64,000 nucleotides of DNA from Candidatus Frackibacter sp. WG13 (GCF_900114655.1 NZ_FOTT01000003.1:82810-146809); one strand, 5' to 3'; counted from the stretch's first letter, positions 52,125-62,261 are shown. A program made the numbers and translations. Notes: a model not told the origin generated them from the sequence alone.

Positions 52125-54266
52125 ATGTCAATGTTAGCTAAGAAAGAATTAACTGATAATATTAAAAAAGCTTTAAATAATGAGAACTTACGAAGTGCAT
52201 TAGGAAGTTTTGCTGATGGCTTTGTGCAGGATAGGAATGCAGCTTATGAAGATGAAGATTTTGAAGCTTTAAGAAAGAAAGTGCGTGAAGCCAGAGATTA
52301 TGCTGTTGAACATTTAGATGAATTAGCAGATAAATTTCAAGAAGAGGCAGAAAAGAGAGGGGCTATTGTTTATAGAGCTAAAGATGCCCAAGATGCTAAT
52401 CAATATATTCAGAAACTATGTGAAGAAAAAGGTGTAGAGACAGTTGTAAAGTCTAAATCAATGGCTACTGAGGAAATCTTTTTAAATAAACACTTGGAAA
52501 AACATGATATTGATATTACTGAGACTGACTTAGGCGAATGGATTCTACAATTACAGGAAAGTCATCCTTCGCATATGGTAATGCCAGCTATTCATTTAAA
52601 AAAGGAAGAAGTAGCAGATTTATTTTCTGAAGAAGTAGGTTATGAAGTTTCACCAGAAGTAGAAGGACAGGTAGAGTTAGCAAGACAAGAATTGAGAAAG
52701 AAATTTTTAAGTGCTGGTATGGGGATTACTGGTGGAAACTTAGCAATTGCTGAAACAGGTACTATTGCGTTAGTGACTAATGAAGGTAATGCTCGCTTAA
52801 CCACTACTTTACCGCCGATTCATGTAGCAGTAGTTGGTTATGAAAAGTTAATTGCTAAATTTGAAGATGCTATAGCAGCTTTAAAGGCTTTGCCGAGAAG
52901 TGCAACTGCTCAGCATATAACTAGTTATGTAACAATGGTGACTGGGCAAGTGCCGACTATAGTTGAAGGTGAAGAAGGGAAGAAAGAACTTCATATTATC
53001 CTTTTAGATAATGGACGTCGAGAAATGTTAAGTGACCCAACATTTAAGCAAGCAGCTAGATGTTTAAGATGTGCGTCCTGTTTAAATGTTTGTCCTATTT
53101 ATAAACAAGTAGGGGGCCACGTATATGGACACGTTTATGCTGGGGGAATCGGTTCAATCTTAACTGCTTTCTTCCATGGGTATGAAACATCAGATGATGT
53201 GCAGGAAATGTGTATTGGTTGTCGACGTTGTGCAGAATTTTGCCCGGGAAATATTAATATTCCGGATCTTATTTTAGAATTAAGAAGAAGATTGACAGAA
53301 AAAAGAGGATTGCCATTTATCTTTAATGTAGGCATTAAAGGGATTTTAGGGAATAGTAGATTAATGCATACTGGTCTTAAACTGGCTTCTAAATTCCAAG
53401 GGCCGATTACAGATGGCGATATGATTAGACATTTACCTCTTGCATTCTCAGAAATTACAGAGTGTAAGAGCTTACCAAAGATTGCAGATAAACCATTTAG
53501 AGACCAAATTAAGAATATAAATCAAAAGGTAGATAGTCCTACGGAGACAGTAGCTTTTTATGCTGGGTGTGCTATTGATTTTGCTTATCCAGAGGTAGGG
53601 ACTTCATTAGTAAAAGTATTAAATAAAGAGAATATTAAGGTTGAATTCCCACAAACACAAGCTTGTTGTGGAGTGCCAGCTAAATATTTAGGTGATATGG
53701 AGACAATGAGGAAGCTCGCTAAACAGAACATTAAAGCTTTAGAAGGCAGTTATGATCATATTATTACTGCTTGTCCAACTTGTGCAGAGGCAGTGATTGA
53801 AGGGTTTGCTGAAGCATTAGCTGGAGAACCAGAATGGCAGCGTAGAGCTAAAAAGGTAGCTTCTAAGGTAAAAGACTTCTCTCAATACTTAGCCAACAAA
53901 GGTTATGAAGTTGGAGATGGAACTAAGAAGAGAAAAGTTACTTATCATGATTCCTGTCACTTAACAAGAAGTTTAAGGCTACAAGAAAAGCCTCGTGAAG
54001 TGCTTAAAAGTAGTAATAATATAGATTTTGTTGAGATGAGAGATTCTGATATCTGTTGTGGTTTTGGTGGTAGTTATTCATTTAAGCACCCTAATGTTGC
54101 TAAAGAAGTATTGAAAGATAAATTAGATAACGTAGAAGCTACTGGAGCAGATACTTTAGCTATGGACTGTCCAGGTTGTTTAATGCAGTTAAAAGGTGGC
54201 GCCGATAAGCATGGCGTTAATATTGATGTTAAGCATACGGCAGAAATTTTAGCAGAGAATTTATAA
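52125..54266 (+). CDS. Fused LutB-LutA lactate oxidation Fe-S protein
   Basis: 713 residues. Residues about 1-300 are a LUD domain (GMGITGGNLAIAETGTIALV, HVAVVGYEKLIAKFEDA). Residues about 308-385 carry two [4Fe-4S] motifs (CLRCASCLNVCP, CIGCRRCAEFCP), together equal to LutB. The C-terminal third has two CCG domains (ACCGVPAKYLGD...CPTC; DICCGFGGSYSFK...CPGC), equal to LutA. In Bacillus subtilis LutA and LutB are separate. A fused protein beside a LutC-like one makes a compact Lut complex. GGGAGGT precedes ATG 52125. Confidence 0.9.
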   Translation: MSMLAKKELTDNIKKALNNENLRSALGSFADGFVQDRNAAYEDEDFEALRKKVREARDYAVEHLDELADKFQEEAEKRGAIVYRAKDAQDANQYIQKLCEEKGVETVVKSKSMATEEIFLNKHLEKHDIDITETDLGEWILQLQESHPSHMVMPAIHLKKEEVADLFSEEVGYEVSPEVEGQVELARQELRKKFLSAGMGITGGNLAIAETGTIALVTNEGNARLTTTLPPIHVAVVGYEKLIAKFEDAIAALKALPRSATAQHITSYVTMVTGQVPTIVEGEEGKKELHIILLDNGRREMLSDPTFKQAARCLRCASCLNVCPIYKQVGGHVYGHVYAGGIGSILTAFFHGYETSDDVQEMCIGCRRCAEFCPGNINIPDLILELRRRLTEKRGLPFIFNVGIKGILGNSRLMHTGLKLASKFQGPITDGDMIRHLPLAFSEITECKSLPKIADKPFRDQIKNINQKVDSPTETVAFYAGCAIDFAYPEVGTSLVKVLNKENIKVEFPQTQACCGVPAKYLGDMETMRKLAKQNIKALEGSYDHIITACPTCAEAVIEGFAEALAGEPEWQRRAKKVASKVKDFSQYLANKGYEVGDGTKKRKVTYHDSCHLTRSLRLQEKPREVLKSSNNIDFVEMRDSDICCGFGGSYSFKHPNVAKEVLKDKLDNVEATGADTLAMDCPGCLMQLKGGADKHGVNIDVKHTAEILAENL

Positions 54267-54327
54267 TAAATGGATGTCATAATTATACTTTAAGCATAAG
54301 TAACGTAGGATTTTTGGACGGCAGTAA

Positions 54328-54347
54328 TTAATTATGCAAGAATCTTA
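54328..54347 (-). repeat. Dispersed 20-nt element, copy A
   Basis: TTAATTATGCAAGAATCTTA. On the opposite strand it matches the elements at 58615 and 63619 with one to two mismatches; the last lies near the edge of an IS4-type element. Confidence 0.6.
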
Positions 54348-54407
54348 AAATAACATTTCTACAGTAGATATTCTAAAAATGTTTAGCTACCCAAGCTATT
54401 ATATTGA

Positions 54408-54450
54408 CTAAAGGAAGTTAGAGACAGCTGATATCTTTAGCTTCCTTTAG
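54408..54450 (+). terminator. Hairpin after the lactate operon
   Basis: CTAAAGGAAGTTAGAG (54408-54423) pairs with CTTTAGCTTCCTTTAG (54435-54450), with two G-U pairs. Weak T tail (TTAAAAA). Confidence 0.6.
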
Positions 54451-54535
54451 TTAAAAACAAGATTAAATCTTTAGTAAATAATTGATAACAATTTAGTTTG
54501 GGTATAATAAAATATAGATGGTTTTTATTTTAAAA

Positions 54536-54575
54536 AGAGGCTCTCCTCCATTATAAGAGAGTCTCTTTTTGTTCT
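54536..54575 (+). terminator. Rho-independent terminator
   Basis: AAAAAGAGGCTCTC pairs with GAGAG-TCTCTTTTT (one bulged base), followed by T residues. It isolates the regulators from the lactate operon. Confidence 0.8.
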
Positions 54576-54808
54576 TGTAGTAGGAAATTATTACTTTTTA
54601 ACAGGTTGTAGAATGAACGGCAATCGGAAGATGTATATTGACTTTGTTCTATTTAAGAAAATCATATTTAAATTGAAATTGTGAACAATTTCTATAAGAT
54701 AGCAGGAATCATTTGCTCCAGTATAGAAAAATATAAGTAATGTAAAAAATAATAGTATTAAGAAAATGGAGTTATTATATAAGTGGTAAAGTAGGAGAGT
54801 GAAATTGA

Positions 54809-55516
54809 ATGTCAATTTTTAAGCCAATTAAGAATAAACGTATTTATCAACAGATAGTAGAACAGATTAGAGAATTAATTGCTGATGGTACTTTGAGTCC
54901 TGGTGATAAATTAATGTCAGAAAGAGCAATGGCAGAGGAGTTAAATGTTAGTCGTGCTTCAATTAGAGAAGCTTTTAGTGTGTTGGAGATGTTAGGTTTA
55001 ATTGAAAGTAGACCAGGTGAAGGTACTTTTATTAAAGAAGTCAAAGAAGAAATGGTGCTTGAGCCTTTAGCTTTAATTCTAGCTAGTGATGTAGACAACA
55101 TTTTTGAATTGATAGAGACTAGAAAGATATTAGAAGTAGAGAGTGCTGCTCTAGCAGCTAAAAGAGCAACTGAAGATGACCTTGAAAATATTAAACAGGT
55201 TATTGATGAAATGAAAGAAGCAATCAACCAAGGTAAGTTAGGTGACCAAGCAGATGCTAAATTTCATTTTGCAGTGGCTAAGGCAACCCATAATCAAATG
55301 TTTGTAAGAGTAATGTATACAATATCTGACTTATTAATTCAGGCAATTGGTGAATCAAGAAAGCAGCTCTTTAAATTAAAGGATAATAACGAAACCTTAT
55401 ATGAACAACATAAGCAGGTTTATGAAGAGATAGTAAATAATAATCCACAAAAGGCTAGAGAAGCCATGTATCATCACTTAGAAACAACAAGAAAAGAATT
55501 GAACAAATTAATCTAG
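54809..55516 (+). CDS. GntR/FadR-family transcriptional regulator 1
   Basis: 235 residues. N-terminal winged helix of GntR type (about 8-75: YQQIVEQIRELIADGTLSPG, LNVSRASIREAFSVLEMLGL, then SRPGEGTFIKE). The C-terminal all-helical FCD domain has ETRKILEVESAALAAKRAT and the metal/ligand His positions in FHFAVAKATHNQ and YHHLE. FCD regulators sense carboxylates such as lactate. It probably binds the TGGTCAGACCA sites around lctP/glcD. Its first ~65 codons are almost identical to those of the next gene. Confidence 0.92.
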   Translation: MSIFKPIKNKRIYQQIVEQIRELIADGTLSPGDKLMSERAMAEELNVSRASIREAFSVLEMLGLIESRPGEGTFIKEVKEEMVLEPLALILASDVDNIFELIETRKILEVESAALAAKRATEDDLENIKQVIDEMKEAINQGKLGDQADAKFHFAVAKATHNQMFVRVMYTISDLLIQAIGESRKQLFKLKDNNETLYEQHKQVYEEIVNNNPQKAREAMYHHLETTRKELNKLI

Positions 55517-55568
55517 ATATATAGGATATAATCATTGATATTTGAAGTTGATCTAAAGGAGTGGAAAG

Positions 55569-56303
55569 ATGTTTAAACCAATTCAAAATAAACGTATTTA
55601 TCAACAGATAGTAGAACAGATTAGAGGTTTAATTGCTGATGGCACTTTAAATCCTGGTGATAAATTAATGTCAGAGAGGGCAATGGCAGAGGAATTAAAT
55701 GTTAGTCGTGCTTCGATTAGAGAAGCTTTTAGTGTTTTAGAGATGTTAGGTTTAATCGAGAGTAGACCAGGTGAAGGTACTTTTATTACGGAAACGGATC
55801 CGGAGACATTGATTGAGCCTTTGGCATTAATTCTAATGGTCGATAAAGACAATGTTTTCGAATTATTAGAAATTCGTAAGATAATTGATGTAGAGAATGC
55901 AGCATTAGCAGCTAAGCAGGCTACTAAAGAAGAGTTGAAGGAAATAGAAGAAGCATTAAAATCAATGGAAAGATTAGTAAGGGAGAATAATTTTACGAAT
56001 AAAGCCGATTTTAAGTTCCATTTCGCCATAGCCAAAGCTACTCACAATAATATTTTAGTTAAAATAATGCAAACTATTGCTGATTTATTATATACTTCAA
56101 TGAGTACCCATTTAAGGCAGTTATATCGAGTAGAAGGAAATCCACAAATGTTATTAAAGCAGCATCGAAAAGTATATGAGCATATTAAAGAAGGTAACTC
56201 CGAGGGTGCTAAACAAGCAATGTATCACCATCTAGAGGCGGCAAAAGAAGAACTTTTGCGTATTATCAAACAGGGTCAAATAGAAATGGAAGAAATAGAA
56301 TAA
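55569..56303 (+). CDS. GntR/FadR-family transcriptional regulator 2
   Basis: 244 residues, tandem paralogue 52 nt downstream. The winged helix is nearly identical to regulator 1 in protein and DNA, so both should recognise the same operator. The FCD effector domain has diverged (EIRKIIDVENAALAAKQATK, FHFAIAKATHNN, YHHLEAAKEEL), suggesting a different effector. It has a short C-terminal extension. ATG follows AAGGAGTGG. Confidence 0.92.
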   Translation: MFKPIQNKRIYQQIVEQIRGLIADGTLNPGDKLMSERAMAEELNVSRASIREAFSVLEMLGLIESRPGEGTFITETDPETLIEPLALILMVDKDNVFELLEIRKIIDVENAALAAKQATKEELKEIEEALKSMERLVRENNFTNKADFKFHFAIAKATHNNILVKIMQTIADLLYTSMSTHLRQLYRVEGNPQMLLKQHRKVYEHIKEGNSEGAKQAMYHHLEAAKEELLRIIKQGQIEMEEIE

Positions 56304-56605
56304 AGGAATTTGGGTTAATCTATTAAAAAATCGATTAACCCTTGACATTTTGGTGAGAGAACATATAAAATTAAGTGGAAACTAACTTATGTAAGTAGGC
56401 TCAAAGAGTATGTTAATTTTCAGAAAAGTCTCTTATTTTAAGTTAGTTAAAATAAAGTATCAATGATTAGAGTAGAAGAGCATAAGGAGGAAAGTAGTAG
56501 AGTATCAGTAGCAGACTAAAAAATATAATAATCAATAAAGTATTAGAGTAGGCAGTAGCATTATATTCTACTAATCTTAATAAAATTTAAATTAGGAGGA
56601 AAAGT
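56304..56605 (+). promoter_or_regulatory. Promoter and leader region of the OPT transporter gene
   Basis: A dyad GGGTTAATC / GATTAACCC (56312-56320, 56333-56341) directly abuts TTGACA (56343-56348), which has TATAAA 16 nt on. The leader shares ACTTATGTAAGT and, about 20 nt later, TTTTCAGAA with the lctP leader. An orphan AAGGAGG (about 56485) has no start codon behind it. No gene is supported. Confidence 0.5.
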
Positions 56606-58528
56606 ATGTCACAAACAAAGGATCGGGAAAAAGAAACTGCTGAAAAGACACACAAACCTTATGTTGCTGCTGATAAGTCAATGGCTGAATTTACTTTCAA
56701 GTCTATTATTTTGGGTGTGATTATGACTGTAGTATTTGCTGCAGCTAATGCATATTTAGGCTTAAAAGTCGGGATGACAGTTAGTGCATCGGTGCCTGGG
56801 GCGGTGATCTCGATGGGTATTTTACGTGGAGTACTAAATAAAGGTACTATTTTGGAGAATAATACAGTTCAAACGATAACTTCAGCCGGTACTTAACTGG
56901 CTGCTGGTGTAATCTTTACTATTCCCGCTTTGATATTATGGGGAGTAGACCCAAGTATGATTAAGATGTTTTTAATTGCATTATTTGGTGGAGTTTTAGG
57001 GGTATTATTTATGATTCCTTTAAGAAAATATTTAATCGTAAAAGAAGATGGAAACCTTCCTTATCCAGAGGGAACTGCTTGTGCAGAAGTTCTAATTGCT
57101 GGAGAAGAAGGAGGAGCAAAGTCTAAGTATGTATTTGGAGGAATGGCTCTTGGTGCAGTTTATAAATTCTTATCTGGTGAAATGAAACTCTTGAAAGAGT
57201 CTGTTGAATGGGCGATCCCTGGCTATCAAGGCTCGGCCATTGGTTTTGATCTATATCCATCATTATTAGGTGTAGGGTATATTATCGGTCCTAAGATTGC
57301 TGTTCGGATGTTAGCTGGAGGTGTTTTGGGTTGGTTTGTATTTATGCCTTTAATTGCTAATGTAGGGGCTGGTTTATCAGAACCATTATTTCCAGCAGCA
57401 AAGCCTATTGCCGAATTAGGTTATTGGGGGATCTGGGATAATTACATTCGTTATGTTGGTGCTGGTGGTGTAGCTTTAGGTGGAATTGTTAGTTTGGTTA
57501 AGGCACTACCGACAATTCTAGAATCATTTAAAGCCGCTATGGGTGAGTTAACAACAGGTTTAGGCAATGATATTAAAGAGATTAGAACAGATAGCGACTT
57601 ACCGATAAAATGGGTAGCCATAGGAGCTTTAGTAGTAATTATAGCAATTGCTTTCACACCACAGATTCCAGTAGGAGTCATTGGAGCTATATTTGTAGCG
57701 GTATTTGGTTTCTTCTTTGTAACAGTTTCATCTAGGATTGTAGGTATTGTGGGAAGTTCTTCTAACCCTGCTTCTGGGATGACAATTGCTACTTTATTAG
57801 CAACTAGTTTAATTATGAAAGCAATTGGTTGGACAGATCAGACAGGTATGATTGCTGCATTAAGTGTAGGAGCTATTGTATGTGTTGCTATTGCTGTGGC
57901 AGGTGATACATCTCAGGATTTAAAGACAGGATTCATAGTAGGAGCAACACCTAAAAAGCAGCAAATTGGTGAGTTAATCGGTATTTTAGTTTCCGCTATA
58001 TTTGTTGGTGGAATAGTATTGATGTTACATGAGGCATATGGAATTGCTTCTAAAGACTTACCAGCACCACAGGCTAATCTAATGGCGATGGTGGTTAAAG
58101 GAGTAATGAAAGGTAACTTGCCATGGGCTTTAGTATTTACTGGAGCCTTCTCAGCCTTAATTATTGAGATGTTTGGAATCGGTTCTTTACCTTTCGCAGT
58201 TGGATTATATCTGCCAATTCATTTAAGTACACCGATTATGATTGGTGGTTTAATTAAGTTAGCTTTAGATAAGAAGAAATCTCTATCTGAAGAAGAAAAA
58301 GCAGACAAGAACGAAAGTGGTATTCTCTTTGCTTCAGGATTAGTAGCTGGAGATGCACTGGTAGGTATTTTACTAGCAGCCTTAGCCATTAAAGGCTGGC
58401 ATACCTCTATTCAGGTTGGTTCAGGCTGGGCAGGGGGAGCTGCTAATATAGTTGCATTAGCTACTTTTGGGGTCTTAGCTTATCTTTTATGGAAGAACTC
58501 AATAGGTGCTAAGCTTAGAGAAGAATAA
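56606..58528 (+). pseudogene. OPT-family oligopeptide transporter, interrupted by in-frame TAA
   Basis: Reading through one stop gives about 640 codons, the usual length for bacterial OPT transporters. The first part ends QTITSAGT, codon 97 is TAA (56894-56896), and the same frame resumes LAAGVIFTIPALILWGVDPS. Homologues read SAGESLAAGVIF at this place, so a Ser codon TCA changed to TAA is the simplest cause. Features on either side are intact: NAYLGLKVGMTVSASVPGAV, then LPYPEGTACAEVL, GLYLPIHLSTPI and many membrane helices. Unlike TGA or TAG, TAA is not known for selenocysteine or pyrrolysine. Either a recent nonsense mutation or a sequence error. The peptidase gene downstream fits peptide use. 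Confidence 0.88.
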
Positions 58529-58571
58529 ATATATATAAGTTTAATATTGTAAAAAAATGAAGATACTATAG

Positions 58572-58606
58572 TCAGGCTACCTTTAAACTTGAGGTAGTCT
58601 GATTAA
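58572..58606 (+). terminator. Terminator-like hairpin after the OPT gene
   Basis: TCAGGCTACCT (58572-58582) pairs with AGGTAGTCTGA (58592-58602), one G-U pair; modest T content follows. Confidence 0.65.
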
Positions 58607-58614
58607 TTTACATA

Positions 58615-58677
58615 TAAGACTCTTGCATAATTAATTGTTGACGCTGAAAAAATCGTGTTAATTATGCTTGAAGTCTA
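58615..58677. repeat. Small inverted-repeat element (MITE-like), copy B
   Basis: TAAGACTCTTGCATAATTAA (58615-58634) and TTAATTATGCTTGAAGTCTA (58658-58677) form imperfect terminal inverted repeats around 23 nt. The left arm matches the elements at 54328 and 63619. It may be a miniature relic of the IS at the right end of the window. Confidence 0.55.
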
Positions 58678-58718
58678 ATTATGGAATTTGTTTATATAAA
58701 AAGGAGTGGAAAATAAGA

Positions 58719-59672
58719 ATGAATAAATTAAAAGAAGCCGCAAATATTGCAATTAATGATTGTATGGGAGTTAAAGAGGATGAGACGGTATTAATCATTA
58801 CTGATGAACCGTTACGTGAGATTGGACAAGCACTTTTTGTAGCAGCTAAAGAGGTAACTAAAGAAGCTATTTTTACTGAGATTACTCCTCGGGCTAATCA
58901 TGGAGCAGAACCACCAAAGCAAATAACTGATCTACTAAAGCAGGTTGATGTAGCTTTAATGCCAACTTCTAAGTCATTATCACATACTAAAGCACGTAAA
59001 GAAGCTAATGCTAATGGGACTAGAGCTGCTACATTACCGATGATTACAAAAGAGATTATGGGACGGACTCTAACTGCTGATTATGGGAAGATTAAAGAGA
59101 GAAGTATTAAAATAGCTGAAATATTGAATGAAGGTCAAGTAGCCCACCTAACAACGGAGATAGGTACTGACCTTAAGATGTCATTAGAAGGAAGAGAAGG
59201 CAAGCCAGATACAGGTATTTACCATCAAAAAGGTGATTTTGGTAATTTGCCTGCTGGAGAGGCTTATTTAGCACCATTGGAAGGTACTGCATCAGGAAAG
59301 ATAGTAATTGATGGAGCGATGTCTGGAATTGGAGTATTAGAAGAACCGATAACTTTAATTGTAGAAGATGGTTATGCAGTAGAGATCGAAGGTGGAAAAG
59401 ATGCTGATAAGTTAAAAGAAATTGTAGATCAATATGGAAAAGAAGCTAGAAATATTGCTGAATTAGGGATTGGGACTAATGATGAGGCTATCTTAACTGG
59501 TGTTGTACTAGAGGATGAAAAAGTATTAGGCACTATCCATGTAGCGATTGGTGATAATAGCTCCTTTGGAGGAAAGGTAGAGGTCGATTCTCATTTGGAT
59601 GGGATTATAAAAGAGCCAACTCTAAAAATAGATGACCAGATAATTATGAAAAATGGGAAATTAAAGGTTTAA
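58719..59672 (+). CDS. M29-type (thermophilic) metallo-aminopeptidase
   Basis: 318 residues from ATG 58719, after AAAAGGAGTGG; the longer in-frame form from 58668 has no ribosome binding site. The family signatures are the Glu-bearing PAGEAYLAPLEGTASGKIVI (about 188-207) and the metal-ligand segment HVAIGDNSSFGG followed by VDSHLDGII. It releases N-terminal amino acids from peptides, which suits a peptide-fermenting cell and the OPT transporter upstream. It is shorter than AmpS/PepS proteins (about 410), as in a known short branch. Confidence 0.82.
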   Translation: MNKLKEAANIAINDCMGVKEDETVLIITDEPLREIGQALFVAAKEVTKEAIFTEITPRANHGAEPPKQITDLLKQVDVALMPTSKSLSHTKARKEANANGTRAATLPMITKEIMGRTLTADYGKIKERSIKIAEILNEGQVAHLTTEIGTDLKMSLEGREGKPDTGIYHQKGDFGNLPAGEAYLAPLEGTASGKIVIDGAMSGIGVLEEPITLIVEDGYAVEIEGGKDADKLKEIVDQYGKEARNIAELGIGTNDEAILTGVVLEDEKVLGTIHVAIGDNSSFGGKVEVDSHLDGIIKEPTLKIDDQIIMKNGKLKV

Positions 59673-59806
59673 AAGAAGGAGATAGGGAATAAATAACTAA
59701 ATAACTTAAAGTAGGTATTTTAAAATTTAAAACTTATGCAAGGAAGTAGTAATTAAGTGACTAATAGATAAGTAGAGAGAATTAGAGTATTGGGGAGGTA
59801 ACGGAA

Positions 59807-60709
59807 TTGATAAATAATTTCGACGAATTATTAACTCAGGCAAGAGAATTAGAGACGAGTGTGGTAGCAATTGCAGCACCTTATGATGTTGACACTTTAA
59901 AAGCAGTTAAAGTAGGTGAGGACGAAGGTCTGATTGAAGCAATATTAGTAGGGGATAAACAGAGAATTGCAATAGAGGCTGATAAAGTAGATTATAAACT
60001 AGTTGAAGATAGAGTTATCGATGTAAAAGATGATGATGTTGCAGCTTTAGAAGCTGTAAAGCAGGTTGATATCGGAAGAGCTGACTTTGTAATGAAAGGT
60101 TTAGTAAGTAGTGCTACTATTTTAAAAGCTGTTCTTAATCAAGATTTTGGTTTGCGGACAGGTCAATTACTAAGTTATGTAGCTGCTTTAGATATTCCAA
60201 AAGAAGATAAATTGCTATTTATGACTGATCCAGCAATCAATATCAATCCTAACCTAAAAGAAAAGGTACATATTACACAGAATGCAGTGCAAATGGTCAA
60301 GGCTTTGGGTGTAGAACAGCCTAAAGTAGCTGCTTTAGCGGCTATAGAGAAGCCAAATGATAAGATGCCCGCCACTTTGGATGCAGCTAATTTAGCTAAG
60401 ATGAGTAGAGAAGGAAAGTTTAAAGGTAGTATTGTCGATGGACCATTAGCATTTGATAATGCTGTTAGTCTTAAAGCTAAGGAGAGAAAAGGGATTGAGA
60501 GTATAGTAGCCGGGCAGGCGGATATCTTTTTAGTTCCTTACATAGAAGTAGGAAATGTTCTTTACAAGGCTTTAACCTATTATGCTGATACTAAGATTGC
60601 TGGTATTGTCATGGGAGCTAAGGTTCCAGTAGCAATGTCTTCACGTGCTGACGATTATTTAAATAAATTAACTTCAATGGCTTTAGGTAAGATAGTAGCA
60701 AATTACTAA
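59807..60709 (+). CDS. Phosphate acetyl/butyryltransferase
   Basis: 300 residues, TTG start at 59807 after GGGGAGGT. PTA/PTB family: ADFVMKGLVSSATILKAVLN, LLFMTDPAININPNLKEKV, GSIVDGPLAFDNAVS and DIFLVPYIEVGNVLYKALTY. Length and the N-terminus match phosphate butyryltransferase-like proteins. It converts acyl-CoA to acyl phosphate for ATP formation by a kinase; no acetate or butyrate kinase is adjacent, so the substrate is uncertain. Confidence 0.88.
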   Translation: MINNFDELLTQARELETSVVAIAAPYDVDTLKAVKVGEDEGLIEAILVGDKQRIAIEADKVDYKLVEDRVIDVKDDDVAALEAVKQVDIGRADFVMKGLVSSATILKAVLNQDFGLRTGQLLSYVAALDIPKEDKLLFMTDPAININPNLKEKVHITQNAVQMVKALGVEQPKVAALAAIEKPNDKMPATLDAANLAKMSREGKFKGSIVDGPLAFDNAVSLKAKERKGIESIVAGQADIFLVPYIEVGNVLYKALTYYADTKIAGIVMGAKVPVAMSSRADDYLNKLTSMALGKIVANY

Positions 60710-61041
60710 TATTATAGTAATAAATATAGATATTATAGCTACCAATGATTGCTGGTAGCTTTTTTTATCTAAAACAAATGAAAGATGCTATTAAAATTCT
60801 TTAATAATTCTTTGAAATTTTGTTGAAAAGAGATATAATATAGATAAGGAAGTCGAAAGAACAAAGTGCATTTCAAATTGTCGGAAAAATAATCATCTTT
60901 ATTCTATTGTCTCATTTTAATATAGTGTACATAAGGAAAGACTAGTTAGGATGGTGCTAAATATAATATAAAGAATAAAGGTTGATTATGAAGTAAATTA
61001 TTTGTAATTTAATTTTAATATAATGAAAGGGAGGAGTTAAA
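60710..61041 (+). promoter_or_regulatory. Terminator, promoter and long leader before ald
   Basis: A terminator (AGCTACCA / TGGTAGCT, 60737-60760, then seven T) closes the transferase gene. A promoter TTGAAA (60812-60817), 16-nt spacer, TATAAT (60834-60839) gives an ald leader of about 195 nt in which I see no strong hairpin and no gene. Confidence 0.7.
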
Positions 61042-62157
61042 ATGATTATTGGTGTACCAAAAGAGATTAAGAATAATGAAAACAGAGTAGCAATTACTCC
61101 AGCAGGAGTAGAGGCCTTAACTAACGAAGGACATGAAGTAATTATTGAGAAGTCGGCAGGTGAAGGTAGTGGAATTCCTGATGCAGACTATAAGGGGGCA
61201 GGAGCAAAGATATTAGATACTAATGAAGAAGTTTTTGCTCAAGCAGATATGATTATGAAGGTTAAGGAGCCGCTATCAGAAGAGTATGACTTGTTTAAGG
61301 AGGGGCAGATTTTATATACTTATTTACATTTAGCAGCAGAGGAAGAGTTAACTGAAGCGTTGATGGAGAAGAAGGTTGTTTCTATTGCTTATGAAACAGT
61401 TGAGTTAGCAGATGGTTCTTTACCGTTATTGACTCCAATGAGTGAAGTAGCTGGTAGACTAGCTACACAAGAGGGAGCAAGATTTTTAGAAAAGCCACAA
61501 GGTGGACGAGGTGTTCTGCTTGGTGGAGTACCAGGTGTAACACCAGCAAAAGTAGTAGTTATTGGTGGTGGAGTTGTAGGAATCAATTCAGCTAAGATGG
61601 CATTAGGTTTAGGAGCAGATGTAACTATACTTGATATTGATGCCGAACAGATGAGATATTTAGATGATATCTTTCATGGCAATGTAAAGACAAGAATGTC
61701 TAATAAGTATAATATCTATGACGAAGTAATAGCAGCCGATCTAGTAATTGGAGGAGTTTTAATTCCGGGAGCTAAAGCGCCTCACTTAGTTACTGAGAAT
61801 ATGATAAAGGATATGAAAGAAGGAGCAGTAATTGCTGATGTAGCTATTGACCAAGGAGGTTGTGTAGAAACAACTTACCCAACTACTCACGATGAACCGG
61901 TATTTACTAAACACGGAGTAGTCCACTATTCAGTAGCTAATATGCCTGGAGCGGTAGCTAGGACTTCTACTTATGCTCTAACTAATGTAACGCTACCTTA
62001 TGCAATTGAGATTGCTAATAAAGGATATAAAGACGCTTTATTAGATGATTCTGCCTTATTAAAGGGGTTAAATGTTTATGATGGTAAAGTAACATATAAA
62101 GCTGTAGCTGAAGCATTTGATTTAGATTATTATAACCCAGAGGAGTTATTGGATTAA
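61042..62157 (+). CDS. ald: Alanine dehydrogenase
   Basis: 371 residues. N-terminus [20 protein letters not shown], the substrate/catalytic segment [16 protein letters not shown], the Rossmann motif [20 protein letters not shown] and the C-terminal [20 protein letters not shown] are all standard. It interconverts alanine and pyruvate plus ammonia with NADH. Beside threonine ammonia-lyase it suggests amino-acid fermentation. Length matches the family exactly. GGGAGGAG precedes the ATG. Confidence 0.97.
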   Translation: MIIGVPKEIKNNENRVAITPAGVEALTNEGHEVIIEKSAGEGSGIPDADYKGAGAKILDTNEEVFAQADMIMKVKEPLSEEYDLFKEGQILYTYLHLAAEEELTEALMEKKVVSIAYETVELADGSLPLLTPMSEVAGRLATQEGARFLEKPQGGRGVLLGGVPGVTPAKVVVIGGGVVGINSAKMALGLGADVTILDIDAEQMRYLDDIFHGNVKTRMSNKYNIYDEVIAADLVIGGVLIPGAKAPHLVTENMIKDMKEGAVIADVAIDQGGCVETTYPTTHDEPVFTKHGVVHYSVANMPGAVARTSTYALTNVTLPYAIEIANKGYKDALLDDSALLKGLNVYDGKVTYKAVAEAFDLDYYNPEELLD

Positions 62158-62176
62158 GAATAAATAAATACCTATA

Positions 62177-62207
62177 AATAAGAAGAGGCTTAAGCCTCTT
62201 CTTATTT
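62177..62207 (+). terminator. Rho-independent terminator after ald
   Basis: AATAAGAAGAGGCTT and its exact complement (62177-62206), ending in T residues. Confidence 0.88.
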
Positions 62208-62261
62208 AATAATTAAAGGAGTATATAAGTAATTAAATTCTTAGATTAAAGAGGAGTCTGT

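Larger units (their letters stand above)
54267..54808 (+). other. Intergenic stretch before the FadR-type regulators
   Basis: No gene is supported in this 542-nt gap. It holds a 20-nt element shared with the IS edge (54328-54347), two terminator-like hairpins (listed separately) and an AT-rich region with a possible TATAAT at 54502, but no clear operator palindrome. Confidence 0.6.
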
